A stretch of DNA of 64,000 nucleotides. Origin: Acidobacteriota bacterium. GTDB lineage: Bacteria > Acidobacteriota > Blastocatellia > RBC074. The translations under genes and the position numbers were made by a program. The notes below the pieces were generated by a model that saw only the letters and a list, made by a program, of their open reading frames with translations, did not search any database and had not been told where the DNA came from. Location of the stretch: positions 1 to 64,000 of the forward strand of contig JAHBSF010000020.1 of assembly GCA_019639255.1 (NCBI GenBank). The letters are read 5' to 3'. Within the stretch, counting starts at the first letter, position 1. Every line of letters begins with the position of its first letter. Shown piece by piece: positions 24,544-33,311 of this stretch.

Positions 24544-25200
24544 TCAGTCCCGTTCGATCGCCTTCAACGCCCAGGCTTCGGCAAGCAGGCGGCGTTTGCG
24601 AGTGATCTCCTCGGCGAGTTCCTGCGCCCGCCGGTTCAGGCGGTCAATCTCGACGACGCGATGCTGCGTCCTGATCGACGGAATGGGAACGGGCAGACCG
24701 GCGAGCACTTCCTTGCCGATCATCGGCAGGTTGCTGCCGGTGACATTCTCATCGAGATATCTCTGCGCCGTACGCTGATTGATGTACCAGGCCAGATATT
24801 CCGGCAGCACCACCTCTCGGGAGTCCGGCCGAAGCGTCAGAACAAAAAACTGGCCCGTGGCGATCGCCGCGCTGGGATATTCGGTCAATGCGACGGCCTG
24901 CCGCCGCGCGCCGCGCGCGATGAAGAGAACATCGCCCTGCTGAACCAGATGGTTTGAACCAGCATCGATCGAGTTGACGCGCACGAGCGCCGAGAGATCG
25001 AGCGCAGCGTCCGGGCCGACGTCCTTGATCTGTATGATCCGATAGGCGCCGTTCGGAGCGGGAGTAATACGCCCGCGAAACGGATAGCCTGACCGGATGC
25101 CGACGATGTCGCCGAGAGTCTTTGTCAAATCTTGATCTTGAAGATGCGGTGCGGGAAAGTAACAGTTTCCCGCACCGCGAATTTGAGAAGGAACAGCCAT
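24544..25200 (-). CDS. Single-TRD HsdS-like specificity protein
   Basis: A 218-residue protein with one target-recognition domain (about 28-185) and one helical spacer (about 190-215, HRVVEIDRLNRRAQELAEEI). DIVGIRSGYPFRGRI and TGSNLPMIGKEVLAGLPVPI are typical of type I S subunits. It is half the usual length and could dimerise, compete with the full HsdS at 21441 for HsdM, or be a remnant. The first 25 codons contain a perfect hairpin (GCGGTGCGGGAAA around GTAAC), so the true start may lie further in, although I see no better ATG. Confidence 0.8.
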   Translation of the reverse strand: MAVPSQIRGAGNCYFPAPHLQDQDLTKTLGDIVGIRSGYPFRGRITPAPNGAYRIIQIKDVGPDAALDLSALVRVNSIDAGSNHLVQQGDVLFIARGARRQAVALTEYPSAAIATGQFFVLTLRPDSREVVLPEYLAWYINQRTAQRYLDENVTGSNLPMIGKEVLAGLPVPIPSIRTQHRVVEIDRLNRRAQELAEEITRKRRLLAEAWALKAIERD

Positions 25201-25250
25201 GGGCTAAACTTCGGGCGTCGCACGTGCTCAGCCACTGGTTGGTCCGTAAA

Positions 25251-25284
25251 AAGCCCAGCCGAAGATCCGTCTTTGGCTGGGCTT
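25251..25284 (-). terminator. Hairpin with T-run on the minus strand
   Basis: AAGCCCAGCC and GGCTGGGCTT form a 10-bp stem; on the minus strand it is followed by TTTTTAC. It would stop minus-strand transcription arriving from the right before the restriction island, insulating it. Confidence 0.5.
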
Positions 25285-25735
25285 CGCTTTCGCCAAGCAC
25301 CGGCATGATGCACATTTATCGGCAGTGTGTCAAATATAATATAATAGCTACACTATGCGTATCAGTATATCGCTATCATAGATACACAATGCTTGGAGTT
25401 TTGTCCAGCTTGAGTTTAGATGAAAAAGTGGTAGTGGCCATCGGTGGCTGACAAGATCTCAAGGGCGAAACTTCCTCGACCTTTGGCTTGATGTTCGACG
25501 TTATAAGTATCAGCGCCATCTGTTGATTTTCGAGGCGCAATCAGTGACGAAAAGACAAGATTGGGCGCCGCCAGACACGATTCTTGAAAAGGGTGCGATC
25601 AGGGCGTAAGATAAACAACCAGCGGAAAACGCGCCTCATCGATTTTGCATCCGAATGCAGGCGGCGGGCGCAGTCCCCGCCGGCAGGTCTAATCAAAAGG
25701 CCAGTGGGTATCGAGGGGTAAGGGAGAAGAAGTCA
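25285..25735. other. Gene-free region between the R-M island and the protease gene
   Basis: No convincing ORF. It includes an AT-rich stretch (25328-25390) with AATATAATATAATAGC and several TATC words, which could hold promoters for either side. Base composition is lower in GC than the neighbouring genes. Confidence 0.35.
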
Positions 25736-27337
25736 ATGCATACGAATGTGGACGAGATAGTAATCGATCGGGAAACATCCAGGTACAACCGGTTGCTGCT
25801 GGCTTTTGCCGGCGTAGCGGTGCTGATCGTCGGCGCGCTCGCCGGATCGGTAGCGACCGCGCGTGGGTGGACGCCGTTCAAGGGCGGTGCGGGCGGCAAG
25901 GCCCCGGTTTTTTACGCCGCAGACCAGCGCGTGCCGCAGAATCTGACGCTGACGGGCGGATTTTCCGGCGTGGCGAAGGTGGTTACTCCGGCAGTAGTGA
26001 CCATCAACACCGAGAGCCGTGCACGCTCGCAGCAGCGGTTGCCCTTCTTTATGGACCCGTTCCGGGATTTCTTCAACACTCCGGATCAGGATGACGAGCC
26101 GACTCAGCGCCGTCGCCAGACGCCGCAATCGCCGCAATCGCCGCAGGGGCGCGGCCGATTGCTGCCGAGCGGCGTGGGCTCGGGCGTAATCGTCAGCCCG
26201 GACGGCTATATTCTGACCAACAACCACGTCGTAGACGGCGCCGACCGCGTGCGCGTCGAACTCAACGACCGAAGGGTGTTTACGGCGAAGATCGTCGGAA
26301 CCGATCCGCCGAGCGACGTTGCGGTGCTCAAGATCGACGCATCGGATCTGCCCACGATCCCGTTCGGCGATTCGAATGCGGTCGAAGTGGGCGACATAGT
26401 GCTTGCGGTCGGCAACCCGCTCAACATCGGGCAGACCGTTACGATGGGCATCATCAGCGCCAAGAGCCGCTCGACCGGCATCGGCGGCGGCAACAGCTAC
26501 GAAGACTTCCTGCAAACCGACGCCGCGATCAACCGCGGCAATTCGGGCGGCGCGCTCGTAAACCTCGGCGGCGAACTCATTGGGATTCCGTCGCAGATAC
26601 TCTCGGGCTCGGGCGGCAACATCGGAATCGGATTCGCCATTCCCTCGACGATGGCGCGCAAGGTGATGGACGATCTGATCCGCAACGGCAAGGTGCGGCG
26701 CGGCATGCTCGGCATCCGCATCCGCTCGTTTGACGCCGAAACCGCCGAACAGTTCGGCTACAACAGCACAAAAGGCGCCCTCGTAGAAGTGGTCGATCCG
26801 GGCTCGCCTGCTGAAGCTGCGGGCGTCAGGCGCGGCGACATCGTGACGGAGTTCCAGGGGCAGCGCATCGAGGAAAGCGCACAGTTGCGCAACCTCGCAT
26901 CGCAAACCGCGCCCGGTACTACCGTAAAGCTCAAGGTCTGGCGCGACGGCGCGGAGCGTGAACTGACGGCGAAACTCGCCGAGATGGACCCGTCGAGGGC
27001 GGAAACCGAAGCGCGCACCAGACCGGGCGAGGGCGGCGAGGAAGCCGATGGAGCGCTCTCGGGCGTCAAGGTCGATAACCTGACGCCGGAGATTGCACGG
27101 AGGCTCAACCTGCCCGACTCGGCTCGCGGCGTCGTCATTACGGACATCGATCCGGAAAGCCCCGCTTACGGTTCGGGCCTGCGGCGCGGCGATGTCATCG
27201 AAGAAGTCGCCCGTCAGTCCGTAACGAACGTCTCGGAATTCAACGCCGCCATCAAGAATGTCGGCAGGAAAAACATCCTCCTGAGCGTTCGCAATCAGGC
27301 CGGTCAGCGCTACGTGCTGGTCCGGACCGAAGACTGA
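25736..27337 (+). CDS. DegP/HtrA-type periplasmic serine protease
   Basis: A 533-residue Do-family protease. Start at MHTNVDEIV, preceded by AAGGGAG. A membrane anchor spans about residues 20-43 (LLLAFAGVAVLIVGALAGSV). The trypsin-like domain has the full triad: His164 (NNHVVDG), Asp194 (SDVAVLKID) and Ser270 (RGNSGGALVN). Two PDZ domains follow (about 335-425 and 445-530). It would degrade or refold misfolded envelope proteins. A low-complexity linker (QTPQSPQSPQG) lies before the protease domain. Apparently a single-gene unit. Confidence 0.92.
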   Translation: MHTNVDEIVIDRETSRYNRLLLAFAGVAVLIVGALAGSVATARGWTPFKGGAGGKAPVFYAADQRVPQNLTLTGGFSGVAKVVTPAVVTINTESRARSQQRLPFFMDPFRDFFNTPDQDDEPTQRRRQTPQSPQSPQGRGRLLPSGVGSGVIVSPDGYILTNNHVVDGADRVRVELNDRRVFTAKIVGTDPPSDVAVLKIDASDLPTIPFGDSNAVEVGDIVLAVGNPLNIGQTVTMGIISAKSRSTGIGGGNSYEDFLQTDAAINRGNSGGALVNLGGELIGIPSQILSGSGGNIGIGFAIPSTMARKVMDDLIRNGKVRRGMLGIRIRSFDAETAEQFGYNSTKGALVEVVDPGSPAEAAGVRRGDIVTEFQGQRIEESAQLRNLASQTAPGTTVKLKVWRDGAERELTAKLAEMDPSRAETEARTRPGEGGEEADGALSGVKVDNLTPEIARRLNLPDSARGVVITDIDPESPAYGSGLRRGDVIEEVARQSVTNVSEFNAAIKNVGRKNILLSVRNQAGQRYVLVRTED

Positions 27338-27347
27338 AACAGAAAAC

Positions 27348-27382
27348 GCGGAAGGCGCAGAATCCGTTTCTGCGCCTTCCGC
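27348..27382. repeat. Short family A2-like hairpin
   Basis: GCGGAAGGCGCAGAA and TTTCTGCGCCTTCCGC pair around TCCG. Only two modules long, the smallest copy. It lies between the protease stop and the next start and may terminate the protease transcript. Confidence 0.7.
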
Positions 27383-27414
27383 CCTGCATTTTCATCCGCA
27401 TAAAAGGAGCTTAC

Positions 27415-28173
27415 ATGACGCCCGGGTTCACCCTCGACCTGTCGGTGCTGTTTGCATTCGTCTGGCAATCGGACGATACGAGTGCGCTCAATGCGCCTTC
27501 GGGCGTAGAAGCGGCGCGCATACTGCTGCGCTGGCTTCACTTCACAGCAGGCATACTTTGGGTCGGCCTGCTTTATTTTTTCAATCTCGTCAACGTCCCG
27601 TTTATGAAGACGCTCGACGCGCCTACAAAGAAGGTGGTCGTGCCGGAGTTGATGTCGCGCGCGCTGTGGTATTTCCGCTGGGGATCGGTCGTCACGGTTC
27701 TCGCCGGGCTGACCTATTACGCGATGTATATCGTCGCTCCGAACGCGCGGAACGTGGGCGTAAGTCCGTGGGGCTGGCTCGGAAAATGGCTTGCCTTGGT
27801 TATACTGCTTTACGTGGTTTTCTACGGCGCTTTGATGAAAATCGACAACGGCTACGTGCTGGCAGCCGTGATAGCCCTGCTGGCGTTTCTGCTGACCTGG
27901 GGGATGATCAGGCTTTTCCCGGGGGCGGACAACAAGACGTTTTCAATAGGCGCGGGCGGCGGCATGGGGTTGTGGATGCTGCTCAACGTATGGGGCATCA
28001 TATGGCGCGCGCAGAAGCGAATAATTGCGGCGACTGCGGCAGGCGACCCGCCCCCGGGCGCGCTTGCCCGCCGCGCCTTTCTCGCCTCGCGCGCCAACGC
28101 CTGGCTTTCGCTGCCGATGCTGTTTTTTATGGGCACGTCGCACGGCGACTACACGATTCTGGGTACGCGCTAA
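27415..28173 (+). CDS. PuuD-like / urate oxidase N-terminal family membrane protein
   Basis: A 252-residue integral membrane protein with about six hydrophobic segments. ILLRWLHFTAGILWVGLLYF, FFNLVNVPFM and RALWYFRWGSV match the urate oxidase N-terminal (PuuD) membrane domain; SRANAWLSLPMLFFMGTSHG matches the last helix. In PuuD this part is joined to a cytochrome c domain and oxidises urate; here the cytochrome domain and a CxxCH motif are missing, so urate oxidation is uncertain. Conserved histidines could bind haem. It ends 164 bp before the superoxide dismutase gene. Confidence 0.75.
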   Translation: MTPGFTLDLSVLFAFVWQSDDTSALNAPSGVEAARILLRWLHFTAGILWVGLLYFFNLVNVPFMKTLDAPTKKVVVPELMSRALWYFRWGSVVTVLAGLTYYAMYIVAPNARNVGVSPWGWLGKWLALVILLYVVFYGALMKIDNGYVLAAVIALLAFLLTWGMIRLFPGADNKTFSIGAGGGMGLWMLLNVWGIIWRAQKRIIAATAAGDPPPGALARRAFLASRANAWLSLPMLFFMGTSHGDYTILGTR

Positions 28174-28207
28174 ATCCATCGGAGATTGGTGCAAAGCGTG
28201 AGACGGC

Positions 28208-28306
28208 AAGAGAGATGACGGAACAAACGAAATAAGACGAAACAGACGAAAATATTCAACATTTCCGTAATTTTCGTATCATTTCGTTTGTTCCGTCATC
28301 TCTCTT
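28208..28306. repeat. Family A1 palindrome, with paired substitution in the cap
   Basis: AAGAGAGATGACGGAACAAA at the left and TTTGTTCCGTCATCTCTCTT at the right. The usual GATAACGG/CCGTTATC is GATGACGG/CCGTCATC: both arms changed together. The loop word appears inverted (AATATTCAACATT). It lies in the superoxide dismutase leader. Confidence 0.85.
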
Positions 28307-28336
28307 TTTTCTGCAACTGAAATACAAGGAGGAGTA

Positions 28337-28945
28337 ATGGCCAATACCGCCAATTACATTTATCAGGCGACGGAATACAACCTGAGCGGGCTTGCCGGGA
28401 TCTCGGATCAGACGCTCGAAATGCACTTCAAGCTCTATCAGGGCTACGTCACCAATACCAACACACTCAACGAACAGATCGCCGAACTCATCGCCGGCGG
28501 CAAGGCGGGCACCCCCGCCTACGCCGAACTGACGCGCCGGCTCGGCTTTGAATACAACGGAATGGTCCTGCACGAGTACTACTTCGGCAATATGAAAAAG
28601 GACGGCGGAGTCGATCCCGGCGCTTCCTCCGCCTTTTACTCGGCAGCCGAGGCGAGCTTCGGCAGCTACGATACCTGGAAAACCGATTTCGTGGGCATCG
28701 GCAAGATGCGCGGCGTGGGCTGGGCCGTCGCCTCGCAGGACCCGACCACCGGACGCCTCTCCAATCACTGGATCACCCTGCACGAAATCGGCAACGTCGC
28801 CGGCTACAAACCCATCCTCGTCATGGACGTGTGGGAACACGCCTTCCTGCTCGATTACAAACCGGCCGAACGCCCCAAATACATCGAGGCGTTCTTCCAG
28901 AATATTGACTGGGACGCGGTTAATTCCCGGCTCGGCGCGGCCTGA
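28337..28945 (+). CDS. Iron/manganese superoxide dismutase
   Basis: A 202-residue protein preceded by AAGGAGGAG. The four metal ligands are His30 (EMHFKLYQGYV), His79 (MVLHEYYFGN), Asp164 and His168 (VMDVWEHAF). The N-terminal ligand helix lacks the usual HHxxHH cluster, as in a divergent bacterial branch. There is no signal peptide, so it acts in the cytoplasm, converting superoxide to peroxide and oxygen. Metal preference cannot be decided by eye. Confidence 0.9.
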   Translation: MANTANYIYQATEYNLSGLAGISDQTLEMHFKLYQGYVTNTNTLNEQIAELIAGGKAGTPAYAELTRRLGFEYNGMVLHEYYFGNMKKDGGVDPGASSAFYSAAEASFGSYDTWKTDFVGIGKMRGVGWAVASQDPTTGRLSNHWITLHEIGNVAGYKPILVMDVWEHAFLLDYKPAERPKYIEAFFQNIDWDAVNSRLGAA

Positions 28946-28969
28946 AAATTCCCTGTATGCATCTTCCCG

Positions 28970-29003
28970 GGGGCGGGGACGCAATGCTCCCTCCCCGCCC
29001 CCA
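28970..29003. terminator. Strong GC hairpin after superoxide dismutase
   Basis: GGGGGCGGGGA and TCCCCGCCCCC form an 11-bp stem with a 12-base loop, 25 bases after the stop. No clear T-run follows on the plus strand. Confidence 0.5.
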
Positions 29004-29130
29004 AATCCCCGCGCTTCTTTGTCTTGCAAACCCCCGTTTTCATCCTCCCCAAAATCCTCTTTACCCCGACTTGAGACTTGAGAATTTAGTTTAAGGGATA
29101 AGTGCTTTTATCCATCTGTATTTACAAAAT

Positions 29131-29150
29131 CACCACAATATATAGGTGTT
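29131..29150. promoter_or_regulatory. NrdR-box-like site
   Basis: CACCACAATATATAGGTGTT resembles the NrdR consensus ACACWATATATWGTGT. It lies just upstream of the -35 element of the reductase promoter. NrdR boxes usually come in pairs about 31 bp apart; a second one is not convincing here. Confidence 0.5.
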
Positions 29151-29157
29151 TTTTCAA

Positions 29158-29187
29158 TTGACAAGGCTTTATGTAGTGGACTATAGT
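29158..29187 (+). promoter_or_regulatory. Sigma70-type promoter for the ribonucleotide reductase
   Basis: TTGACA (29158-29163) and TATAGT (29182-29187) with an 18-bp spacer. It implies a leader of about 190 bases containing a stem of GACGCC with GGCGTC and CCCC with GGGG (29190-29236), and a GTCCGG/CTGGAC hairpin. I recognise no riboswitch class in it. Confidence 0.65.
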
Positions 29188-29383
29188 CGGCCCCGCTCGA
29201 CGCCGGGAGATGAATCTGTAGCGGGCGTCGGGGTCACCTTAAAACAGACCAAAAAAGCTCATAGCCGGGAGATTTTGGGCCGGGGGTTGTCCGGATCGCC
29301 TGGACGGGGTAGTGTCGTCTTTGCCGGGGGGGAAGGCGTTTAAGTGCATTGAATCGGCACGATGGAATGGGAAAGGCGGAGCG

Positions 29384-32300
29384 ATGAGCGTCAGCAAGCA
29401 AAAAGTGATTCAGTTGGTGGGACAGGGCGCGCAGCGGCGCGGTTTGGGGATCAACGCGCAGCGTGTTGTTGCAAAGCGGTATTCGCTCAAGGACATCAGC
29501 GGGCAGGCGCTCGAGGAGTGGGGCGACATCGTACGCCGGGTGGTTACGCACGTATCGAGGGCGGAGACGGACGTGCGGCGGCGGGAAGAATTTACCGCAG
29601 TGATGCTGGAATTGATGGACAATCGCGCCTTTGTGCCGAATACGCCGTGTCTGGTCAATGCCGGCAAGCCGAAGGGACAGTTGGCCGCGTGCTTTGTTTT
29701 GCCGGTTCCGGATTCGCTCGACGGCATTATGGAGCACGCCAAGCAGTGTGCGCTCATACACCAGAGCGGCGGAGGATGTATCTCCGCCGATGCGCGCGTT
29801 TGGACGACCTTCTGCGGATTGGAGCCTATCGAGGTTCTTTTCAACCGGGCGACGGCAGACGGGCGCGCGGGCGTGCAGCAGGGTCAGGGGGCGGCCTGGG
29901 ATGTAAGGGATCTGAACATCAGAACCGCTTCAATGAACCCCGCTACGGGAGAAACCGGGTTGCGCCAGGTGACGCATGTTTGGAAATTCGATGTCCCGGC
30001 GTCGGATCAGTTGGTGGTGTCTACACGAGAGGGCGTAAGCGTGCAGACCAGTCGCTGGCATCCGTTTATGGTGTTGCGCGGGACGGGGCTTAAAGAAGTT
30101 CGCGCCGATGAATTGAGGGCAGGTGATGTCATCCTCGGGCCGGAGCGCCCCGATGCTTACTGGCCGTGGAGCGAATACCGTGAGGTGCGCGGGCGCAGGA
30201 TCGACGCTGATTTCTCATGGCTCATCGGTTTCACGCTCGGCGACGGCAGCTTCGGATACCTGCCGAGCCAGCGTCGGTTGCGCCTGCGCCTTTTTTCGGG
30301 AAAGGTCGACGTGCTGGAACGGGCGCGCGAAATCATGGCGCGCCACGGCGTAGACCTGACGATCTACCGGGACAAACGCGGGCTTTACAGCCTGAACACA
30401 CTTGCGCAGGACTTCATCTACACCATGCTCGAAGCCTGCGGACTGGAGAACCACGGTCCGAAGGACGCCCGCATTCGTGTACCCGAGCTGATCACGAAAT
30501 CGCCGCTCGAATGCGTGCGGGCTTTTCTGGCTGGACTACTCGACAGCGACGGCTTCGTCGCCCGGGACGGCAGTCCTTCGTATTCGACGGCGAGCGCCGA
30601 GATGGCGGAAGACATCGCCGCACTGTGTTCGCTGCTTGGTTATCAGCCGACGCTGCATTCCAGGGCCCCGCACGGCAAAGGGCGCCGCACGATCTACACC
30701 GTGCAGCTTTGCGTTCTGCCCCAGGTCAATCGCCTGGCCGAGGATCTGCGGCCGTATCTGGCCAACGAAATGAGGCGCGAGCGTCTGCACAGCGAAAGCA
30801 GTCGGCAGTTGCGGTTAAATCAATCCACAGCAGAAAGGTACACACAACGGAGTCCGCAACTGGGTACGCACGCGCCCTCGCGTGCTTCTATTGGCCGCCG
30901 AAAGCACGCTTTGGCGCGTGCGTACCCAGTAATGCGTCCCAATGTTTCGTGGTCTGATTTAGACGATCTCGGTGCATTGCTTGAGCGCGTTGCGGATTAT
31001 GGACTTGAAGTCTCTTCAATCGAATCTGCCGCCGAACCGAAAGATTTCTATGACCTGTCGGTGGCGGACTGGAACACTTACGCGGCGGGCACACACGGTC
31101 TCGCAATGATTCACAACACCGGGATGACCTATGAATTGCTGCGCCCGGCCGGGACTCCCGTAGGCGAGGGGCGCGGGCTGGCGTCGGGTCCGGTATCGTT
31201 TATGCAGATCGTCAACACGATGACGGAGACGGTCAAGCAGGGCGGCGTGCGCCGCGGGGCGAACATGGGCATACTCGCCGTCGCGCATCCCGACATACTG
31301 CGCTTCATACACGCCAAAAACGACCAGAAGAGCCTTACGAATTTCAACATCTCGGTCACGGTTACGGACCGTTTTCTCGAAGCCGTAGAGCGCAACGAAT
31401 GGTTCCAGACCGAATTCGACGGGCGGCCGTGGACGCACGAAATCTTCGATCCGATGGCCAATGGCGGCGAGGGCGGGCCGTACACTTATGACGGGCAGGC
31501 GCCGCCCGGTCCCGGAATGGTCTTCGCCCCGGACATATGGCGGCGGATCATCGCTTCGACGCACCGATGGGCCGAGCCGGGAATCATATTCATCGACAAT
31601 GTAAACCGGCACAATCCGCTCAAGAATTCGATGGGACCGAAGCGAGCAAGCAATCCCTGCGCCGAGCAGAATCTTCACGACTTCAACGCCTGCAACCTCG
31701 GTTCGATCGACGTAGCCAAATACTACGACGCGGCTTCGGACGATCTCGACTGGGACCGGTTCTCAAGCGACATCTACTGGTGCGTGCGCTTCCTCGACAA
31801 CGTAATCGACGCCTGCGACTGGCCGCTGCCGCAGATACACGACACGGTGCACCGTACGCGCCCGGTAGGTCTCGGAATAATGGGATTTGCCGACCTGCTG
31901 CTGCACAAGCGCATTTCCTACGGCAGCACGGAATCGGCCGTGTTCGCAGACAGCCTGGCGGATTTCTTCCGGCGCGAGTCGTGGAAGGCCTCGCTTGCTA
32001 TCGGGGCCGAAAAGGGCGCGATGCCGGAATTCGAGCCGAACCGCGATCTGTACGAAGACCTGATCTACAACGAAGTCGGCCTCGACCGCTCGATCGCGCT
32101 GACGCCGCGCAACTACGAAGTCACTACCGTCGCGCCTACGGGAACCATCTCGCTCGTAGCAGAAACGAGTTCGGGCTGCGAGCCGAATTTTTCGTACGCC
32201 TACGTTCGCCGCGACACGATCGGGACGCGCACCTACGCGCACCCGATTGCGGCGCGTGCGCTCGGCATCGAACTGGATCAGAGCGATCCCGAATCCATAG

Positions 32301-33208
32301 AGCGGGCGGCGAGCTACATCGTGGAGCACCGCGACGAACTGCCCGAGTATTTCGTCGATGCGTTGACGCTGACGCCGGACGATCATCTGAGGGTGCTCAA
32401 ATCGTTTCAGGATCACATCGACAATTCGATTTCGAAGACCGTCAACGCGCCGTCGAGTTATTCGATCGAAGACACGGACCGCGTGCATCGTCTGGCGTGG
32501 AAGATGGGCGTCAAGGCCGTGAGTTATTACCGCGACGGTTCGCGCGACGACCAGGTGTTGACCTCGATAAACGCGCAGCCCGAGAAGGCTGCGGAAGTTG
32601 CCGCTGCGAAAGAGCCTGCGGGCGAAGCCATTCAGGGTGCGGCGAAGGAATCCGGGGCTGAGAGTTATTTTGCCGCCGTGAAACCTGCGCGTGCGGATGC
32701 CGAGGGCAAGCTCGAGCGGCCGCGCGAGCTTGTAGGCGCGACGTGGCAGATTCCGTTCGATCATCAGAATCTGTACGTCACCGTAAACCACGACACGCAG
32801 CGCGTGCTGGAGATTTTCGCTACGGGCGCGGGCCTTTCGGTTTCAGTAGGATTGCTGGCTTCAAAGATGCTGCGCGGCGGGTTCGAGCCCGAAGAGGTTG
32901 CGGCTTCGCTCAACAAGGTCATAGGTACGCATTCGGTATGGTTCAACGAGCGGCTGTGCACTTCGCCGGAACAGGCCGTAGCCGAGTGCATTATGCTGAC
33001 GAAGCGCAGGATTCAGAATCTTCCGGATTCGGCGCGCGCAGCAGCAAAGCTGTCGATGTCGCTTCCGGTTGTAAGTCAGACGCCGGCGAAATCCGCAGCG
33101 GCGCAGGGCAAGGTTATTACCGAGTGTCCCGAGTGCGGCGGCAGCCAGATCGAGTACGCGGGCGGGTGTTATACGTGCCGCGACTGCGCTTTCTCGAAGT
33201 GCGTGTAG
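29384..33208 (+). CDS. nrdJ: Adenosylcobalamin-dependent ribonucleotide reductase with intein
   Basis: A 1274-residue precursor. Start at MSVSKQKV with GGAG upstream. After removal of a 447-residue intein (residues 132-578) the reductase would be about 827 residues. Reductase features: redox Cys in [10 protein letters not shown], the intein site in [36 protein letters not shown], the radical-site Cys in NPCAEQNL, the second redox Cys in SSGCEPNF, and a C-terminal CPECGG...CYTCRDC tail that relays electrons. Class II enzymes make deoxyribonucleotides with or without oxygen, using B12. The stop codon TAG is the first triplet of the A1 palindrome arm downstream. Confidence 0.93.
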   Translation: MSVSKQKVIQLVGQGAQRRGLGINAQRVVAKRYSLKDISGQALEEWGDIVRRVVTHVSRAETDVRRREEFTAVMLELMDNRAFVPNTPCLVNAGKPKGQLAACFVLPVPDSLDGIMEHAKQCALIHQSGGGCISADARVWTTFCGLEPIEVLFNRATADGRAGVQQGQGAAWDVRDLNIRTASMNPATGETGLRQVTHVWKFDVPASDQLVVSTREGVSVQTSRWHPFMVLRGTGLKEVRADELRAGDVILGPERPDAYWPWSEYREVRGRRIDADFSWLIGFTLGDGSFGYLPSQRRLRLRLFSGKVDVLERAREIMARHGVDLTIYRDKRGLYSLNTLAQDFIYTMLEACGLENHGPKDARIRVPELITKSPLECVRAFLAGLLDSDGFVARDGSPSYSTASAEMAEDIAALCSLLGYQPTLHSRAPHGKGRRTIYTVQLCVLPQVNRLAEDLRPYLANEMRRERLHSESSRQLRLNQSTAERYTQRSPQLGTHAPSRASIGRRKHALARAYPVMRPNVSWSDLDDLGALLERVADYGLEVSSIESAAEPKDFYDLSVADWNTYAAGTHGLAMIHNTGMTYELLRPAGTPVGEGRGLASGPVSFMQIVNTMTETVKQGGVRRGANMGILAVAHPDILRFIHAKNDQKSLTNFNISVTVTDRFLEAVERNEWFQTEFDGRPWTHEIFDPMANGGEGGPYTYDGQAPPGPGMVFAPDIWRRIIASTHRWAEPGIIFIDNVNRHNPLKNSMGPKRASNPCAEQNLHDFNACNLGSIDVAKYYDAASDDLDWDRFSSDIYWCVRFLDNVIDACDWPLPQIHDTVHRTRPVGLGIMGFADLLLHKRISYGSTESAVFADSLADFFRRESWKASLAIGAEKGAMPEFEPNRDLYEDLIYNEVGLDRSIALTPRNYEVTTVAPTGTISLVAETSSGCEPNFSYAYVRRDTIGTRTYAHPIAARALGIELDQSDPESIERAASYIVEHRDELPEYFVDALTLTPDDHLRVLKSFQDHIDNSISKTVNAPSSYSIEDTDRVHRLAWKMGVKAVSYYRDGSRDDQVLTSINAQPEKAAEVAAAKEPAGEAIQGAAKESGAESYFAAVKPARADAEGKLERPRELVGATWQIPFDHQNLYVTVNHDTQRVLEIFATGAGLSVSVGLLASKMLRGGFEPEEVAASLNKVIGTHSVWFNERLCTSPEQAVAECIMLTKRRIQNLPDSARAAAKLSMSLPVVSQTPAKSAAAQGKVITECPECGGSQIEYAGGCYTCRDCAFSKCV
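29777..31117 (+). other. Intein with LAGLIDADG homing endonuclease inside nrdJ
   Basis: It begins at Cys132 ([20 protein letters not shown]) and ends in AMIHN before Thr579; [15 protein letters not shown] is splicing block F. Thr at +1 and Cys at 1 allow normal splicing. The endonuclease has [11 protein letters not shown] and [12 protein letters not shown], the two LAGLIDADG helices with acidic residues present, so it could be active. It sits at the conserved SGGGTG substrate-loop site. Codons about 478-527 are a family B repeat between the endonuclease and the C-terminal splicing part; without it the intein would be about 398 residues. Confidence 0.9.
30815..30962 (+). repeat. Family B element inside the intein coding sequence (148 bp)
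   Basis: It runs from TTAAATCAATCCACAGCAGA to GTTTCGTGGTCTGATTTAG. The core hairpin arm GGGTACGCACGCGCCCTCGC is present, but the right arm has changed (GCACGCTTTGGCGCG instead of GCACGCGAGGGCGCG). The terminal TGATTTAA has become TGATTTAG. It is translated as [20 protein letters not shown] and onward without stops. No target duplication is evident. Confidence 0.88.
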
Positions 33209-33311
33209 GAGAGAGATAACGGAACAAACGAAATGAAACGAAAAGAACGGAAAAGGTAAATAGTTCCGTCTGTTCCGTCTAATTTCGTTTGTTCCGTTAT
33301 CTCTCTCCTAC
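33205..33311. repeat. Family A1 palindrome containing two stop codons
   Basis: The left arm begins GTAGGAGAGAGATAACGG and the right ends CCGTTATCTCTCTCCTAC. The outermost TAG on each strand is the stop codon of nrdJ (33206-33208) and of the minus-strand permease (33308-33310). Convergent genes therefore end in the two arms of one hairpin. Confidence 0.88.

Noticed and set aside
28174-28207. TAAATCC after the PuuD-like gene as another family B end
   Set aside because: The following bases do not match either B end, so the similarity is limited to the stop codon context.
29190-29383. Cobalamin riboswitch before nrdJ
   Set aside because: I cannot find the B12-box or the characteristic core; the leader has stems but no class signature.
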